Shown here one piece after another: positions 35,651 through 43,995 of a DNA stretch of 64,000 nucleotides (position 1 is its first letter; each line of letters begins with the position of its first letter). The DNA lies in NCBI GenBank assembly GCA_046160345.1, contig JBJXGO010000023.1, positions 1 through 64,000 of the forward strand, in the 5' to 3' direction. Position numbers and translations under genes: made by a program. The notes below the pieces were generated by a model that did no database searches, was not told the DNA's origin, and worked only from the letters and a program-made list of their open reading frames with translations. Source of the stretch: M3007 sp046160345 (GTDB lineage Bacteria; Bacteroidota; Bacteroidia; Chitinophagales; Saprospiraceae).

Positions 35651-36283
35651 TTGATTTTGTTAGAGCGCTCATCCACAAATGAACCGTTTATAGTCAACCG
35701 TACTAAATTGGGAAAGCATCGTATTGAGTTCCTTCGAGAGAGCCTTCGCAACCTTCGTTCAATGGGGAGCGTGGCGCCTAGTTCGCGTTTCCTTTGCCGG
35801 GCGTTGGTCAATAAAATTGATCCTAAACATGCGAAGGTCGTAGTGGAGCTGGGTCCGGGCAACGGAGTGATTACACGGTTCATTCTCAATCGCTTAAGCC
35901 CCGATGCCCGCTTAATAATTTTTGAAATCAACCCCGTTTTTGTAAAAAAAATACACCATACTTTTAATGAACCTCGCATGTCTGTCATTCATGACACTGC
36001 AGAAAACATGGGAACTCATTTTAGGAAAATGGGTATACAAGAGGTGGATTATTTTGTTTCAGGAATACCTTTCGTGATGCTTCCAGAATTGCTTACCGAA
36101 CAAATTACGAGAGAATGCAAGAGTTGGCTTCGGGTGGGCGGCAAATTTGTACAGTTTCATTATTCTCCATTGCTCCTGAGGCTTTACCATCGGGTATTTG
36201 GCAACCTAAATGTAGAAGTAGTGGCACTGAATATTCCTCCGGCGATTGTGATCAGCTGCGAAAAACGGAGAGGGGGTGAATAA
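35651..36283 (+). CDS. SAM-dependent methyltransferase (phospholipid N-methyltransferase / rRNA dimethylase-like)
   Basis: The 210-residue product has a Rossmann methyltransferase fold: MGSVAPSSRFLCRALV, motif I VVVELGPGNGVITRFIL, a second motif ARLIIFEINPVFVKKI, and VDYFVSGIPFVML in the substrate region. The pattern SxxPSSxxL followed by ELGPGTGxxT is typical of PmtA-like phospholipid N-methyltransferases and of related small KsgA-like proteins; the lipid-type assignment is favoured but not certain. No ATG lies upstream of the first conserved segment; the start is probably TTG 35651 (or 35657), 16 bp after the PorE-like gene, so the two are likely co-transcribed. Confidence 0.75.
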   Translation: MILLERSSTNEPFIVNRTKLGKHRIEFLRESLRNLRSMGSVAPSSRFLCRALVNKIDPKHAKVVVELGPGNGVITRFILNRLSPDARLIIFEINPVFVKKIHHTFNEPRMSVIHDTAENMGTHFRKMGIQEVDYFVSGIPFVMLPELLTEQITRECKSWLRVGGKFVQFHYSPLLLRLYHRVFGNLNVEVVALNIPPAIVISCEKRRGGE

Positions 36284-36312
36284 CGAATCAAGTTCCTTAC
36301 TACCAGCAAATT

Positions 36313-36771
36313 ATGAAATATTCTTTTTTTGTTCTGATCTTTTCACTTACAGCCTGTGGGCCCAGTTATCTTTTTGACGAAGAAAAAACGATCCCCAATG
36401 GGCAATGGGCCTACCGTGACACCTTGGATTTTAAATTTAATGTAAGCGATACAAGTGCGATTTACAATATCTTGGTGGACTTCGTCTATGCGGACTCTTT
36501 TCCAAATCAAAATATTTATGTAAAATTTTACACCTTATTCCCTGATGGACGACGGCTCAGCAAACCGCTGTCCTTTGATTTTTTTGACCCAATTGGAAAC
36601 CCTGCTGGCAAATGCTCCGGCGATGAATGTCGAGCACAAATTAGCATTCAGCAAAACGCTTTTTTTCAAAAAACGGGGGATTACACCATAACTTTAGAAC
36701 AATATGGTCGCCTTGACCCACTTCCTGGAATAATAAAAGTGGGCCTTTCGGTTGAAAAAGTTCAGAAATAG
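36313..36771 (+). CDS. gldH: Gliding-motility-type lipoprotein GldH
   Basis: The 152-residue product has a lipoprotein signal peptide with Cys15 (LIFSLTACGPSYLFDE). The mature part follows the GldH pattern: NGQWAYRDTLDFKFNVSDTSAIYNI, VYADSFPNQNIYVKFYTLFPDGRR, SFDFFDPIGNPAGKCSGDECRAQI and GDYTITLEQYGRLDPLPGI. GldH is needed for gliding in Flavobacterium johnsoniae, and homologues occur in many non-gliding T9SS-bearing Bacteroidota. It lies 29 bp after the methyltransferase gene and 66 bp before ruvA, on the same strand. Confidence 0.82.
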   Translation: MKYSFFVLIFSLTACGPSYLFDEEKTIPNGQWAYRDTLDFKFNVSDTSAIYNILVDFVYADSFPNQNIYVKFYTLFPDGRRLSKPLSFDFFDPIGNPAGKCSGDECRAQISIQQNAFFQKTGDYTITLEQYGRLDPLPGIIKVGLSVEKVQK

Positions 36772-36796
36772 AAGTTTTAAGCGAAAAGTTCAGCGC

Positions 36797-36824
36797 GTTC
36801 ATACATCATAGTTCATACATCATA
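36797..36824 (+). repeat. 14-bp tandem duplication upstream of ruvA
   Basis: GTTCATACATCATA occurs twice back-to-back (36797-36810, 36811-36824), followed by another CATCATACC. It fills most of the 66-bp gap before ruvA and ends 13 bases before the ATG. Slipped-strand change in copy number would alter the leader length but no reading frame. Confidence 0.7.
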
Positions 36825-36837
36825 CATCATACCTCCC

Positions 36838-37434
36838 ATGTACGCATACTTAAAAGGAGAGATCAGCTACCGATCCCCAGCTTTTATTACCCTGGAAGTC
36901 AATGGGATAGGCTTTCATGTGAACATTCCGCTCAGTACCTACACCGCTTTGCAGGGTTTGGAGCGCGCTACAGTATATACCCATCTTATTGTGAAAGAAG
37001 ATTCACACACGCTTTATGGTTTTGCCACACAGGTGGAACGTGGAATGTTTGTGCAACTGATTGGCGTAACGGGAGTAGGGGCCACCACCGCTCAACTTAT
37101 ACTTTCTTCCATGACCGTGGACGAGGTGCGGGCAGCCGTTATCGGGGAGCAAGCCCATCTTTTGCAGAAGGTGAAGGGAATCGGGGCAAAAACGGCCAAA
37201 CAGATCATCCTTGATTTGAAAAGCAAACTTACCAAAGAAGCTCCCGATGCGCCTTCACTGCTGCCCTCAATGGTGGACAATACGGTGCGAGAAGAAGCAC
37301 TTTCAGCGCTTATGTCGCTGGGATTCAACAGAATAGCAGTACAAAAAGCTTTAAATGCTGTAATACGCGACAACCCGAATCTCGTCAAAGTGGAAGATCT
37401 GATAAAATTTGCGCTGAAGGCTTTAGCGGTTTAA
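36838..37434 (+). CDS. ruvA: Holliday junction branch migration protein RuvA
   Basis: The 198-residue product has all three RuvA domains: the OB-fold N-terminus (MYAYLKGEISYRSPAFITLEVNGIGFHVNIP), the helix-hairpin-helix region (FVQLIGVTGVGATTAQLILSS and LLQKVKGIGAKTAKQIILDLKSKL) and the C-terminal RuvB-binding three-helix domain (REEALSALMSLGFNRIAVQKALNAV). Together with RuvB it drives branch migration of Holliday junctions. Length is normal. Confidence 0.97.
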   Translation: MYAYLKGEISYRSPAFITLEVNGIGFHVNIPLSTYTALQGLERATVYTHLIVKEDSHTLYGFATQVERGMFVQLIGVTGVGATTAQLILSSMTVDEVRAAVIGEQAHLLQKVKGIGAKTAKQIILDLKSKLTKEAPDAPSLLPSMVDNTVREEALSALMSLGFNRIAVQKALNAVIRDNPNLVKVEDLIKFALKALAV

Positions 37435-37461
37435 GCGGCTCGGTATTGACTTGGCCAGGTA

Positions 37462-37842
37462 TCATTTGGATATTGCCAACAGGCCCCACCCGGCCAAAAA
37501 ACACAAGCCCCCAAGCGGCGTAACAGGCCCGGCCCAGGCAAGCGGGAAAGTCAGCAAATCACGGCAGGCCAATAGATACAAAGAGCCAGAAAAACACAGA
37601 ATTCCAGCCACAAAAAGCCAGGCAGCCCAACGAAGCAAGCGATTGCCAGGCGATTGTCGCAACAACAAACCGACGGCTAAAAGCGCAAGAGTGTGAAAAA
37701 ATTGGTACTGCACCCCTTTCTCAAAAATAGCAATTTGATAATCAGAGAGATGTGGCTTGAGGCCGTGCGCGCCGAATGCGCCGATGCCCACGGCCAATGC
37801 GCCTAAGATGGCGCCGATGCGGAGGAAGGAGATATTTGTCAT
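37462..37842 (-). CDS. DUF423 family small membrane protein
   Basis: The 126-residue product from ATG 37842 (MTNISFLRIGAILGALAVGIGAFGAHGL) contains four hydrophobic helices and the DUF423 signature GAFGAHGLKPHLSDYQIAIFEKGVQYQFFHTLALL and GSLYLLACRD. An in-frame ATG at 37854 would add four residues. Function of the family is unknown. It is convergent with ruvA. Confidence 0.92.
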   Translation of the reverse strand: MTNISFLRIGAILGALAVGIGAFGAHGLKPHLSDYQIAIFEKGVQYQFFHTLALLAVGLLLRQSPGNRLLRWAAWLFVAGILCFSGSLYLLACRDLLTFPLAWAGPVTPLGGLCFLAGWGLLAISK

Positions 37843-37919
37843 TGAAATCGTCATTAGACAATGAATATTAGGTTGCAAGGTTTGAGAAAAGTTGCCGAAT
37901 TCTCCACAGCCAATCTCTT

Positions 37920-37952
37920 TTTGCTCCTATTTTAGAATGAAACTTACTTTCG
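37920..37952 (+). promoter_or_regulatory. Possible promoter of the DUF3352-like gene
   Basis: TTTG at 37920-37923 is followed after 21 bases by TACTTTCG at 37945-37952, seven of eight matches to the Bacteroidota -7 pattern TAnnTTTG. It would give a leader of about 95 bases to the ATG at 38054. Tentative. Confidence 0.3.
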
Positions 37953-38053
37953 CAACCAAATCTATATTAATGCTTCCCTAAAAAAGGATAGAGCCCCCGG
38001 CGATCCGCTTTGGTTGACGCGAGCTTCCCGAAAAAAAAGCAGTAATTGCACCA

Positions 38054-40777
38054 ATGAGCAACGAAACAACAGCTAACACTCGTACCTACCGTATTGCCTT
38101 CGCTTTAGTCAGCGTCCTCATCGCTGCACTCCTGCTTTATCTTTTCCTGCCACGCAACACAGGCCCTTACCGCGCCATACCTGCCCAGACTTCTCTTTTG
38201 CTGGAATGTAATGGCCTGCTCCGTGCAAAAAAATTGACCGACAAAACCACCGACCCTGCATGGCGCGAAGTGCTACAAAGCGCATTTTTTCTGCGATGGT
38301 TTGAAGATACTGAGGCTGCGATCAAACTGCTCGGCCATAATTCCAGCGTTTTGAATGCTTTTGTAAAAAACAAGGCCATCGTAGCGCATTCACTAAATCC
38401 GGCTGACAGCCTTCACGCGCTTTTTGCGCTCGAATTAGACGAAATCTTTGACCTGGAAAAAACTCTGAAAACCAACAAGTTGACCCCCAAATTTTTCCCC
38501 CATAAATTCCATGGCAATAATATTTTCAATGTTCACCTTTCCAGAACCGAGCGTATTGAAGTAGCGGTTTCGGGACGGCTTTTGCTTTTTTCGCGCAGGG
38601 CGACTTTGGTAGAAGACGCACTTGCCCAGCTCGAACACGCGCACCACTGGTGGGCAGACCGCCCTTATATCGGGGATCTGCCGGAGGCAACCCTGCGCCT
38701 CCAACTCCGCCCCAAGGCGATCGCCGAGCAGTTTCGCAGCCAAATGGATCCGCGTTGGCGCGGACTGCCTGATTTACTGGCGCGAAATGTGGAATGGCTG
38801 GGCATTTCCTGGGATGGAACGGAGCTGAAAGCATTGGCCGAAACCAGGGGCTTTCTCAGCAATCTCAACAGCTGGGGGAAAACACCTGGAAGTGATATTT
38901 TCAAATTGCTGCCCGACAATACCGCCTTTTTGGCAAGGACCGGCTTGGGGAACATTTTGGAGTTTTTCCGGGAAATCGGCGATGGACGGGCAAGCGATTT
39001 TGAGCAATACGTGTTGCCTTGGGCAGATGGAGAAGCTGCGATCGCCGTCACCGAGCCGGTTTCACCCGCGCTTTCAGGAGACCGATTGCTTTTGCTCGCA
39101 GTGCGGGATACCGCAGAGGCCGCCAGGAGCCTCCGGGCATTTGGCAGGGAACGGGGAACAATGCCCGTTTCAAGTGGTCTGTATCAGATGTTCGAGGTGT
39201 GGGGATTTCAAAACGCCTCGCTGCTTAAACCGATTTTGGGCGACGACGAGGCGTTCCGAAATCCCGTTTGCTGCCTGGTGGATGGCTATGCGATCTTCGC
39301 TCCAGATCGTTCTTCTATAGAGGTTTTTTTGGACAAATACCTTGTAAATCAAACCCTTTCAACAAACGTAGATTTTCTCCAGCTCCAACAAAAATGTTCC
39401 CCAGGGGCTTATGCCTCGTTTTTGATAAACACAGCCTATTTGCCAGACATTTTGCGAAACATATTGGCAAGAGAAAGAGAAATGCCTCTTACCAAGTTCG
39501 GGTTTGTTGATCTGGAATGCCGGCCCAAATTGGGTCGAAAAATGGAGTTGTTGTTTACAAGCCAAACCCTTTCACAACCAATTTCTAAGACGGATATATT
39601 GTGGAAAACAGTGTTTGGTGCGCCGGTGATCACCCAGCCGTATTTGGTCGAACAGCCGAATGGCAAGACCCTTGTGTTGGTGCAAGACCTTAAATACAAC
39701 CTATACTGCCTGGATGCTCAAAACGGTGCGGTACAGTGGAACAAATTGATTTCAGAACGCATTATTTCGGATATCAAGGGCATTGATTTTTATGGCAATG
39801 GCACAAAACACTACAGTTTCAGTAGTGTATCGCACATTTACGTCCTCGATGAAAACGGACGGGATGTACATGGATTTCCCTTAAAATTGCCCGATAATGC
39901 TACCAATGCTGCTACCGTGGTTGATTTTGACCAAAATTCAAAATTCAGCTATTTTGTAGCGTGTGAAAATGGCAAAATTTATGGTTTTGGGCATTTGGGC
40001 AAACCGCTTGATGGCTGGAATGCAATATCCACCGATTTATCCGCCGAAGTTTCAACGAAGGCGGGAGTTTCAACGAAGGCGGGAGTTTCAACGAAGGCGG
40101 GAGTTTCAACGAAGACCGAAGCCTTGGCGACCGTTAAAAGTGCAAAAAGCACCGTAAAACAACCCATTCTCCATTTTCAACACAAGGGAAAAGACTATTT
40201 GGCGGTACTGACAAATACCGGGCAACTCTCTGTTTTTGGACGGGATGGAAAACTTCGGTTCCCGCCGATACAATTGGACAAATTAGCGCCCGATACAGAC
40301 TTTGAAGGCGAGGCCTATAATTCCCCCATCCAGGTGGATTTGAATGCAGCTGTTCCGCGCATATATTGCGCTAACGTAACGGGGAAGGTGTTTTCTTGCG
40401 ATTTGCTGGGAAAAGTGCTGGATCAGCAAGCAGGCAGGTTTAAAAATGCGGTGGCTTTTGGTCAATTAACGGGCGACCAAAAATTTGAAATAGCTGTTTT
40501 AGACGGGAAAAAATTGACGGTGAAAACCTGGGACAAAACCCTTTTTGAAACACAATTTCTTGAAAAACACCAACATGTGTTTTTTACCCCCAACAATCAC
40601 ATCGGTACCGTGGACAAACGAAGTCGGCGAATTTGGCTTATTGACTCCGCGGGTAAAAAACTTCCAGGATTCCCACTTGGTGGAAACACCGTTTTCGAGT
40701 TTGGGCAGATCAATGGCGTGGATATGCTCGTGGTGGGCAATGTAAACAGTATTTGGGCATACAGGGTGCGTTTTTAA
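38054..40777 (+). CDS. DUF3352-like membrane-anchored protein with C-terminal propeller-like region
   Basis: The 907-residue product has one N-terminal membrane anchor (IAFALVSVLIAALLLYLFLP, about 13-32) and then a long periplasmic region starting YRAIPAQTSLLLECNGLLRAKK, the opening seen in Bacteroidota DUF3352-type proteins. From about residue 515 the sequence turns into PQQ/WD-like blades (LVLVQDLKYNLYCLDAQNGAVQWNK, HIYVLDENGRDVHGFPL, CENGKIYGFGHLGKPL, RIWLIDSAGKKLPGFPL). A low-complexity insert made by an 18-bp tandem repeat lies between blades at residues 665-690. No catalytic motif. It may be a beta-propeller scaffold in the cell envelope; function unknown. Confidence 0.75.
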   Translation: MSNETTANTRTYRIAFALVSVLIAALLLYLFLPRNTGPYRAIPAQTSLLLECNGLLRAKKLTDKTTDPAWREVLQSAFFLRWFEDTEAAIKLLGHNSSVLNAFVKNKAIVAHSLNPADSLHALFALELDEIFDLEKTLKTNKLTPKFFPHKFHGNNIFNVHLSRTERIEVAVSGRLLLFSRRATLVEDALAQLEHAHHWWADRPYIGDLPEATLRLQLRPKAIAEQFRSQMDPRWRGLPDLLARNVEWLGISWDGTELKALAETRGFLSNLNSWGKTPGSDIFKLLPDNTAFLARTGLGNILEFFREIGDGRASDFEQYVLPWADGEAAIAVTEPVSPALSGDRLLLLAVRDTAEAARSLRAFGRERGTMPVSSGLYQMFEVWGFQNASLLKPILGDDEAFRNPVCCLVDGYAIFAPDRSSIEVFLDKYLVNQTLSTNVDFLQLQQKCSPGAYASFLINTAYLPDILRNILAREREMPLTKFGFVDLECRPKLGRKMELLFTSQTLSQPISKTDILWKTVFGAPVITQPYLVEQPNGKTLVLVQDLKYNLYCLDAQNGAVQWNKLISERIISDIKGIDFYGNGTKHYSFSSVSHIYVLDENGRDVHGFPLKLPDNATNAATVVDFDQNSKFSYFVACENGKIYGFGHLGKPLDGWNAISTDLSAEVSTKAGVSTKAGVSTKAGVSTKTEALATVKSAKSTVKQPILHFQHKGKDYLAVLTNTGQLSVFGRDGKLRFPPIQLDKLAPDTDFEGEAYNSPIQVDLNAAVPRIYCANVTGKVFSCDLLGKVLDQQAGRFKNAVAFGQLTGDQKFEIAVLDGKKLTVKTWDKTLFETQFLEKHQHVFFTPNNHIGTVDKRSRRIWLIDSAGKKLPGFPLGGNTVFEFGQINGVDMLVVGNVNSIWAYRVRF
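40049..40120 (+). repeat. 18-bp in-frame tandem repeat within the DUF3352-like gene
   Basis: GTTTCAACGAAGGCGGGA is repeated three times exactly (40049-40066, 40067-40084, 40085-40102) and a fourth partial unit follows with changes at its end. It encodes repeated VSTKAG. Because 18 is a multiple of three, gain or loss of units changes only the length of the loop. Confidence 0.9.
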
Positions 40778-40781
40778 GAGA

Positions 40782-41303
40782 CTACCTCAGAAACACCGCC
40801 ATTTCTTTCACCCCCCGGATCTGCACATCAATATCATCGCGCAGGGTAGTTGCCAGTGAGAGGCCAACATAATCGGCTTTGACTGGAAATGATTTGTGCT
40901 TGCGATCTACGAGCACCGCCACTTCCACTTTTTTCGGCACTACTTTCAGGAGCGGCTGCACGGCATAAAAAATCGTGCGCCCGGTATTGGCAACATCGTC
41001 CACAATGACAATGGCTTTACTGCGCAGATCATCCTCCCTCATTTTAGCATCATCCTTTGGTAACTCCACCACAGGTTCGTATTCCACCGGATTTGCTGGG
41101 TTCAGTCGAATTCTTCGAAGGCTTAGGATCATGTCTTTGGGTGCAACTGCCTGCAATTCCGCCATCAAAAGTTGGGCAAAGCCGAGGCCGTTGTTGTTCA
41201 GGCCTGCGAGTATGATCTCTGGTTCGCCGTAGTTGCGTTCGAGAATTTCAATGGCGATACGCCGAATTTTTTGACGGATTTGATGGTCAGTAAGTATTTG
41301 CAT
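40782..41303 (-). CDS. Phosphoribosyltransferase family protein (PyrR-like)
   Basis: The 173-residue product has the type I phosphoribosyltransferase fold: an N-terminal MQILTDHQIRQKIRRIAIEILE, PEIILAGLNNNGLGFAQLL and the PRPP-binding motif KAIVIVDDVANTGRTIFYAV. Length and the flexible-loop region resemble PyrR (uracil phosphoribosyltransferase/regulator) and related hypoxanthine-type enzymes; the exact base cannot be told. It is convergent with the DUF3352-like gene, 4 bp apart. Confidence 0.85.
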   Translation of the reverse strand: MQILTDHQIRQKIRRIAIEILERNYGEPEIILAGLNNNGLGFAQLLMAELQAVAPKDMILSLRRIRLNPANPVEYEPVVELPKDDAKMREDDLRSKAIVIVDDVANTGRTIFYAVQPLLKVVPKKVEVAVLVDRKHKSFPVKADYVGLSLATTLRDDIDVQIRGVKEMAVFLR

Positions 41304-41423
41304 CCTTTATAAATTTTACTAGTGGGGTTTGTTTCATAAGTCCCAGAGGGACGTCATTTTTGTAAAAACTTGGCAAAAGTCCGGCCTTCTCGCTGTATTT
41401 TGCGCCCCGTAAACGAATTATTT

Positions 41424-42764
41424 ATGCTTCAATCTTTCCTTTTCATTTTGGTAGCAGGCGTATCCAGTTGGTTTGCCTGGAAAGGCTTTAGCCGGGTGTT
41501 GCGGAACATCCAGCTTGGCAGGCCTGAAAAAATCGGTGGCCAGGCCGGTCAACGCTGGCGAAATGTGCTGTTGGTGGCCATGGGACAGCAAAAGATGTTC
41601 AAAAATTGGCTTCCCGCGGTATTGCACCTGTTCATTTACGTAGCTTTCGTGATCACGCAAGTGGAATTGATTGAGATTATTGTGGACGGCATTTTTGGTA
41701 GCCATCGATTTTTTGCACCCTATTTAGGCGGGTTTTACACCTTTGTTATCAGCAGCATCGAAGTCCTGTCGGTGCTTGCTTTTGTCGCCACCCTGATTTT
41801 TCTTTGGAGAAGAAACCTGTTGCGGGTGCCGCGCTTCTGGAAATCTGAAATGAAAGGCTTTCCTTTTTTGGATGCGAATCTAATCCTATTCGGAGAGATC
41901 ATTCTTATTATCGGTATTTTCTGTATGAACGGTGGTGATAAGGTGCTGCAAACCAGGGGTATAGAACACTATCACCTTACCGGAAACTTTGCGGTAAGCA
42001 CTTGGCTGGGCCCGATACTTTTCGGAGGAATGAGTGATGCTGCCGTGATGGGCATCGAACGATTTGGGTGGTGGCTGCATATTTTCACCGTGTTTGGATT
42101 CCTTTGTTACCTGCCCTATTCCAAGCATTTGCACATCATTCTGGCCTTTCCAAACACCTGGTATGCCAGCCTGAAAACAAAAGGGCAGATGGAAAACATG
42201 GCGGAAATACAACGGGAAGTGCGCCTTATGATGGGCTTGTCTCCCCTGATCTCCGAAGATGAAGGCAAGCCTGCACCGGAAGAAGCAGCCTCTGGAGCAC
42301 TGCCCGATTTTGGTGCCAACGACGTATTTTCACTTTCCTGGCGCAATATCCTCCAGGCCTATTCCTGTACAGAATGCGGACGATGCACCGCAGCCTGCCC
42401 TGCAAATATTACCGGGAAAAAATTGTCGCCTCGAAAAGTAATGATGGACGTGCGCGACCGGGCTGAGGAAGTAGGCACCCAAATTGCCACGGGCAAGCAG
42501 CAAGCAGCAAATTATGACGACGGGAAGAGCCTTTTTGACCGCATTACGCCCGAAGAACTCCATGCCTGCACCACCTGCAATGCCTGCGTAGAAGCCTGTC
42601 CGGTGATGATCAACCCCTTGGATATCATCCTTCAAATGCGCCGCCACGAGATCTTAACCCAGTCTGCGGGCCCTTCCGAGTGGCTGCCTATGTTCAACTC
42701 GATTGAAAATGCGGGAGCTGCCTGGGCGATGAGTGAGGCACGGGATGCCTGGAGGGAAGGGTAA
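41424..42764 (+). CDS. Membrane iron-sulfur protein, heterodisulfide-reductase (HdrC/NarI)-like
   Basis: The 446-residue product from ATG 41424 (MLQSFLFILVAGVSSWFAW) has an N-terminal membrane domain of about five helices (residues 1-250) like a cytochrome b-type NarI/HdrE subunit, followed by a ferredoxin domain with two [4Fe-4S] motifs: CTECGRCTAACPANITGKKLSP and CTTCNACVEACPVMINPLD. In Bacteroidota this protein is normally encoded next to a CCG-domain HdrB-like protein, and the pair is thought to move electrons between the quinone pool and an unknown partner. Here the partner gene follows, but 352 bp later and with a gene remnant between. The longer start at TTG 41370 is unnecessary. Confidence 0.85.
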   Translation: MLQSFLFILVAGVSSWFAWKGFSRVLRNIQLGRPEKIGGQAGQRWRNVLLVAMGQQKMFKNWLPAVLHLFIYVAFVITQVELIEIIVDGIFGSHRFFAPYLGGFYTFVISSIEVLSVLAFVATLIFLWRRNLLRVPRFWKSEMKGFPFLDANLILFGEIILIIGIFCMNGGDKVLQTRGIEHYHLTGNFAVSTWLGPILFGGMSDAAVMGIERFGWWLHIFTVFGFLCYLPYSKHLHIILAFPNTWYASLKTKGQMENMAEIQREVRLMMGLSPLISEDEGKPAPEEAASGALPDFGANDVFSLSWRNILQAYSCTECGRCTAACPANITGKKLSPRKVMMDVRDRAEEVGTQIATGKQQAANYDDGKSLFDRITPEELHACTTCNACVEACPVMINPLDIILQMRRHEILTQSAGPSEWLPMFNSIENAGAAWAMSEARDAWREG

Positions 42765-43116
42765 TCGAGGTTGTTTAAAATAAAAAACCCGGTTTCATGC
42801 ACCAGCATCTAATATCTGGGAGAGGAAAGACCGGGACTGCAAAAAGTATTGTTTTTTGTTACTACAAAGATACGATAAGAGCAATGAATAGAATGTTTCT
42901 AGAGAAAGTTTTTTCTGCAGAACGTACTCAGAAGTATTTCGATCTCTATGTAAATGAGGAGAAGTCCCTTAAACCATTGATCGAGTGATAGCAATGGTTA
43001 ACATTGCTCAGCAAGACCTCAAATGAGCCTTTTTGTAAAACATAGTCACGTTCACAACATGGCCACCTATACTAAATCCCTTTTTACTTTCAGGCAGATT
43101 GTCAAAAAAACAAATT
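42765..43116. other. Intergenic insert between the two Hdr-like genes
   Basis: This 352-bp gap splits two genes that are usually adjacent. It holds one short open frame (42884-42988, described separately), an A/T-rich stretch before it, and nothing else I can recognise. The TTTTTACTTTCAGG region before 43117 is a plausible leader for the downstream gene, which may therefore need its own promoter. Confidence 0.5.
42884..42988 (+). pseudogene. Possible remnant of an Abi-like (abortive infection) gene
   Basis: ATG 42884 opens a 34-residue frame (MNRMFLEKVFSAERTQKYFD and on to SLKPLIE, then stop). The pattern FSxxRxxxYxxxxxxxxxxxL at this place resembles the extreme N-terminus of Abi-family proteins, in which it is followed by a helix with YxxN and LEVxLRN; here the reading frame ends before those motifs and none of the three forward frames continues them. 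It may be a decayed defence gene, or a chance similarity. It sits between two genes that are normally neighbours, which favours an insertion scar. Confidence 0.3.
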
Positions 43117-43893
43117 ATGCTCGCTAAAACAATAGCTGAATACCAGGCCGAAGGCAAAACGCCCGAAATTCTTTTCTGGGTAGGTTGTGCCGGTTCCTTC
43201 GATGCCCGTGCTCAAAAAGTCACCCGCGCTCTTTGCGAAATACTGAACCATGCAGGTATTGAATTTGCCATTCTTGGAAATGAAGAACGCTGCACCGGCG
43301 ACCCCGCCAGGCGTGCCGGCAATGAGTTCCTGTTCCAGATGACGGCCACCATGAACATCGAAACGCTCAATATGTATGGCGTCAAAAAAATTGTTGCTGC
43401 TTGTCCGCACTGTTTCAATACCTTAAAAAATGAATACCCGGAACTGGGCGGGCATTACGAGGTGCTGCACCACACCCAGCTGATCAACGAATTGATTTCC
43501 AACGGAAAACTCAAAATAAAAGAGGGCGGCGATTTTAAAGGCCAGCGTATCACCTACCATGATTCCTGCTATTTGGGAAGAGCCAATGATGTGTACGAAG
43601 CCCCTCGTGCCCTGCTCGAAAGCCTGGATGTGGATCTGGTGGAAATGAAACGCTCCCGCAAAAACGGGCTTTGCTGTGGAGCTGGCGGCGCGCAAATGTG
43701 GAAAGAAGACGAGCCTGGAAACAAACGTATCAGCCTCGAACGGACTGAAGAGGCCCTCGAAACCAACCCGACCGCGATAGTGGCCAATTGTCCGTTCTGT
43801 CTCACGATGTTGCAAGATGGACTAAAGGCAAAGGAAAAAAATGAACAAATTCCGGTGTATGACCTTTCAGAAATGATACTTTCAAGGTTGTAA
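43117..43893 (+). CDS. HdrB-like CCG-domain iron-sulfur protein
   Basis: The 258-residue product from ATG 43117 (MLAKTIAEYQAEGKTPEILFWVGCAG) has two cysteine-rich CCG domains: WVGCAGSFDARAQK ... ERCTGDPARRAGNEF ... AACPHCFNTLKNEYPE, and YHDSCYLGRANDVYEAPR ... LCCGAGGAQMW ... NCPFCLTML. These motifs bind the non-cubane [4Fe-4S] clusters of HdrB-type heterodisulfide reductases and glycolate/lactate-oxidase subunits. It should work with the membrane iron-sulfur protein encoded just upstream. A TTG at 43099 would add six residues. Confidence 0.9.
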   Translation: MLAKTIAEYQAEGKTPEILFWVGCAGSFDARAQKVTRALCEILNHAGIEFAILGNEERCTGDPARRAGNEFLFQMTATMNIETLNMYGVKKIVAACPHCFNTLKNEYPELGGHYEVLHHTQLINELISNGKLKIKEGGDFKGQRITYHDSCYLGRANDVYEAPRALLESLDVDLVEMKRSRKNGLCCGAGGAQMWKEDEPGNKRISLERTEEALETNPTAIVANCPFCLTMLQDGLKAKEKNEQIPVYDLSEMILSRL

Positions 43894-43902
43894 TAGCCAC
43901 GT

Positions 43903-43937
43903 GAGACCTCGGAGGTTTTTAAAACCTCCGAGGTCTC
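43903..43937. repeat. 17-bp perfect palindrome, ACCT-N3-AGGTTTT family
   Basis: The arms 43903-43919 and 43921-43937 are exactly complementary with a one-base centre. The core ACCTCGGAGGTTTT matches the architecture of the palindrome at 62458 and of the inner stem of the elements at 9319 and 32323. It lies 10 bp after the HdrB-like gene's stop and may act as a terminator. Confidence 0.8.
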
Positions 43938-43995
43938 CCTCAATGACCCAACACCCCGCCTTCACTAAAAGACTACGGCGGGTAAAAATGACGCA

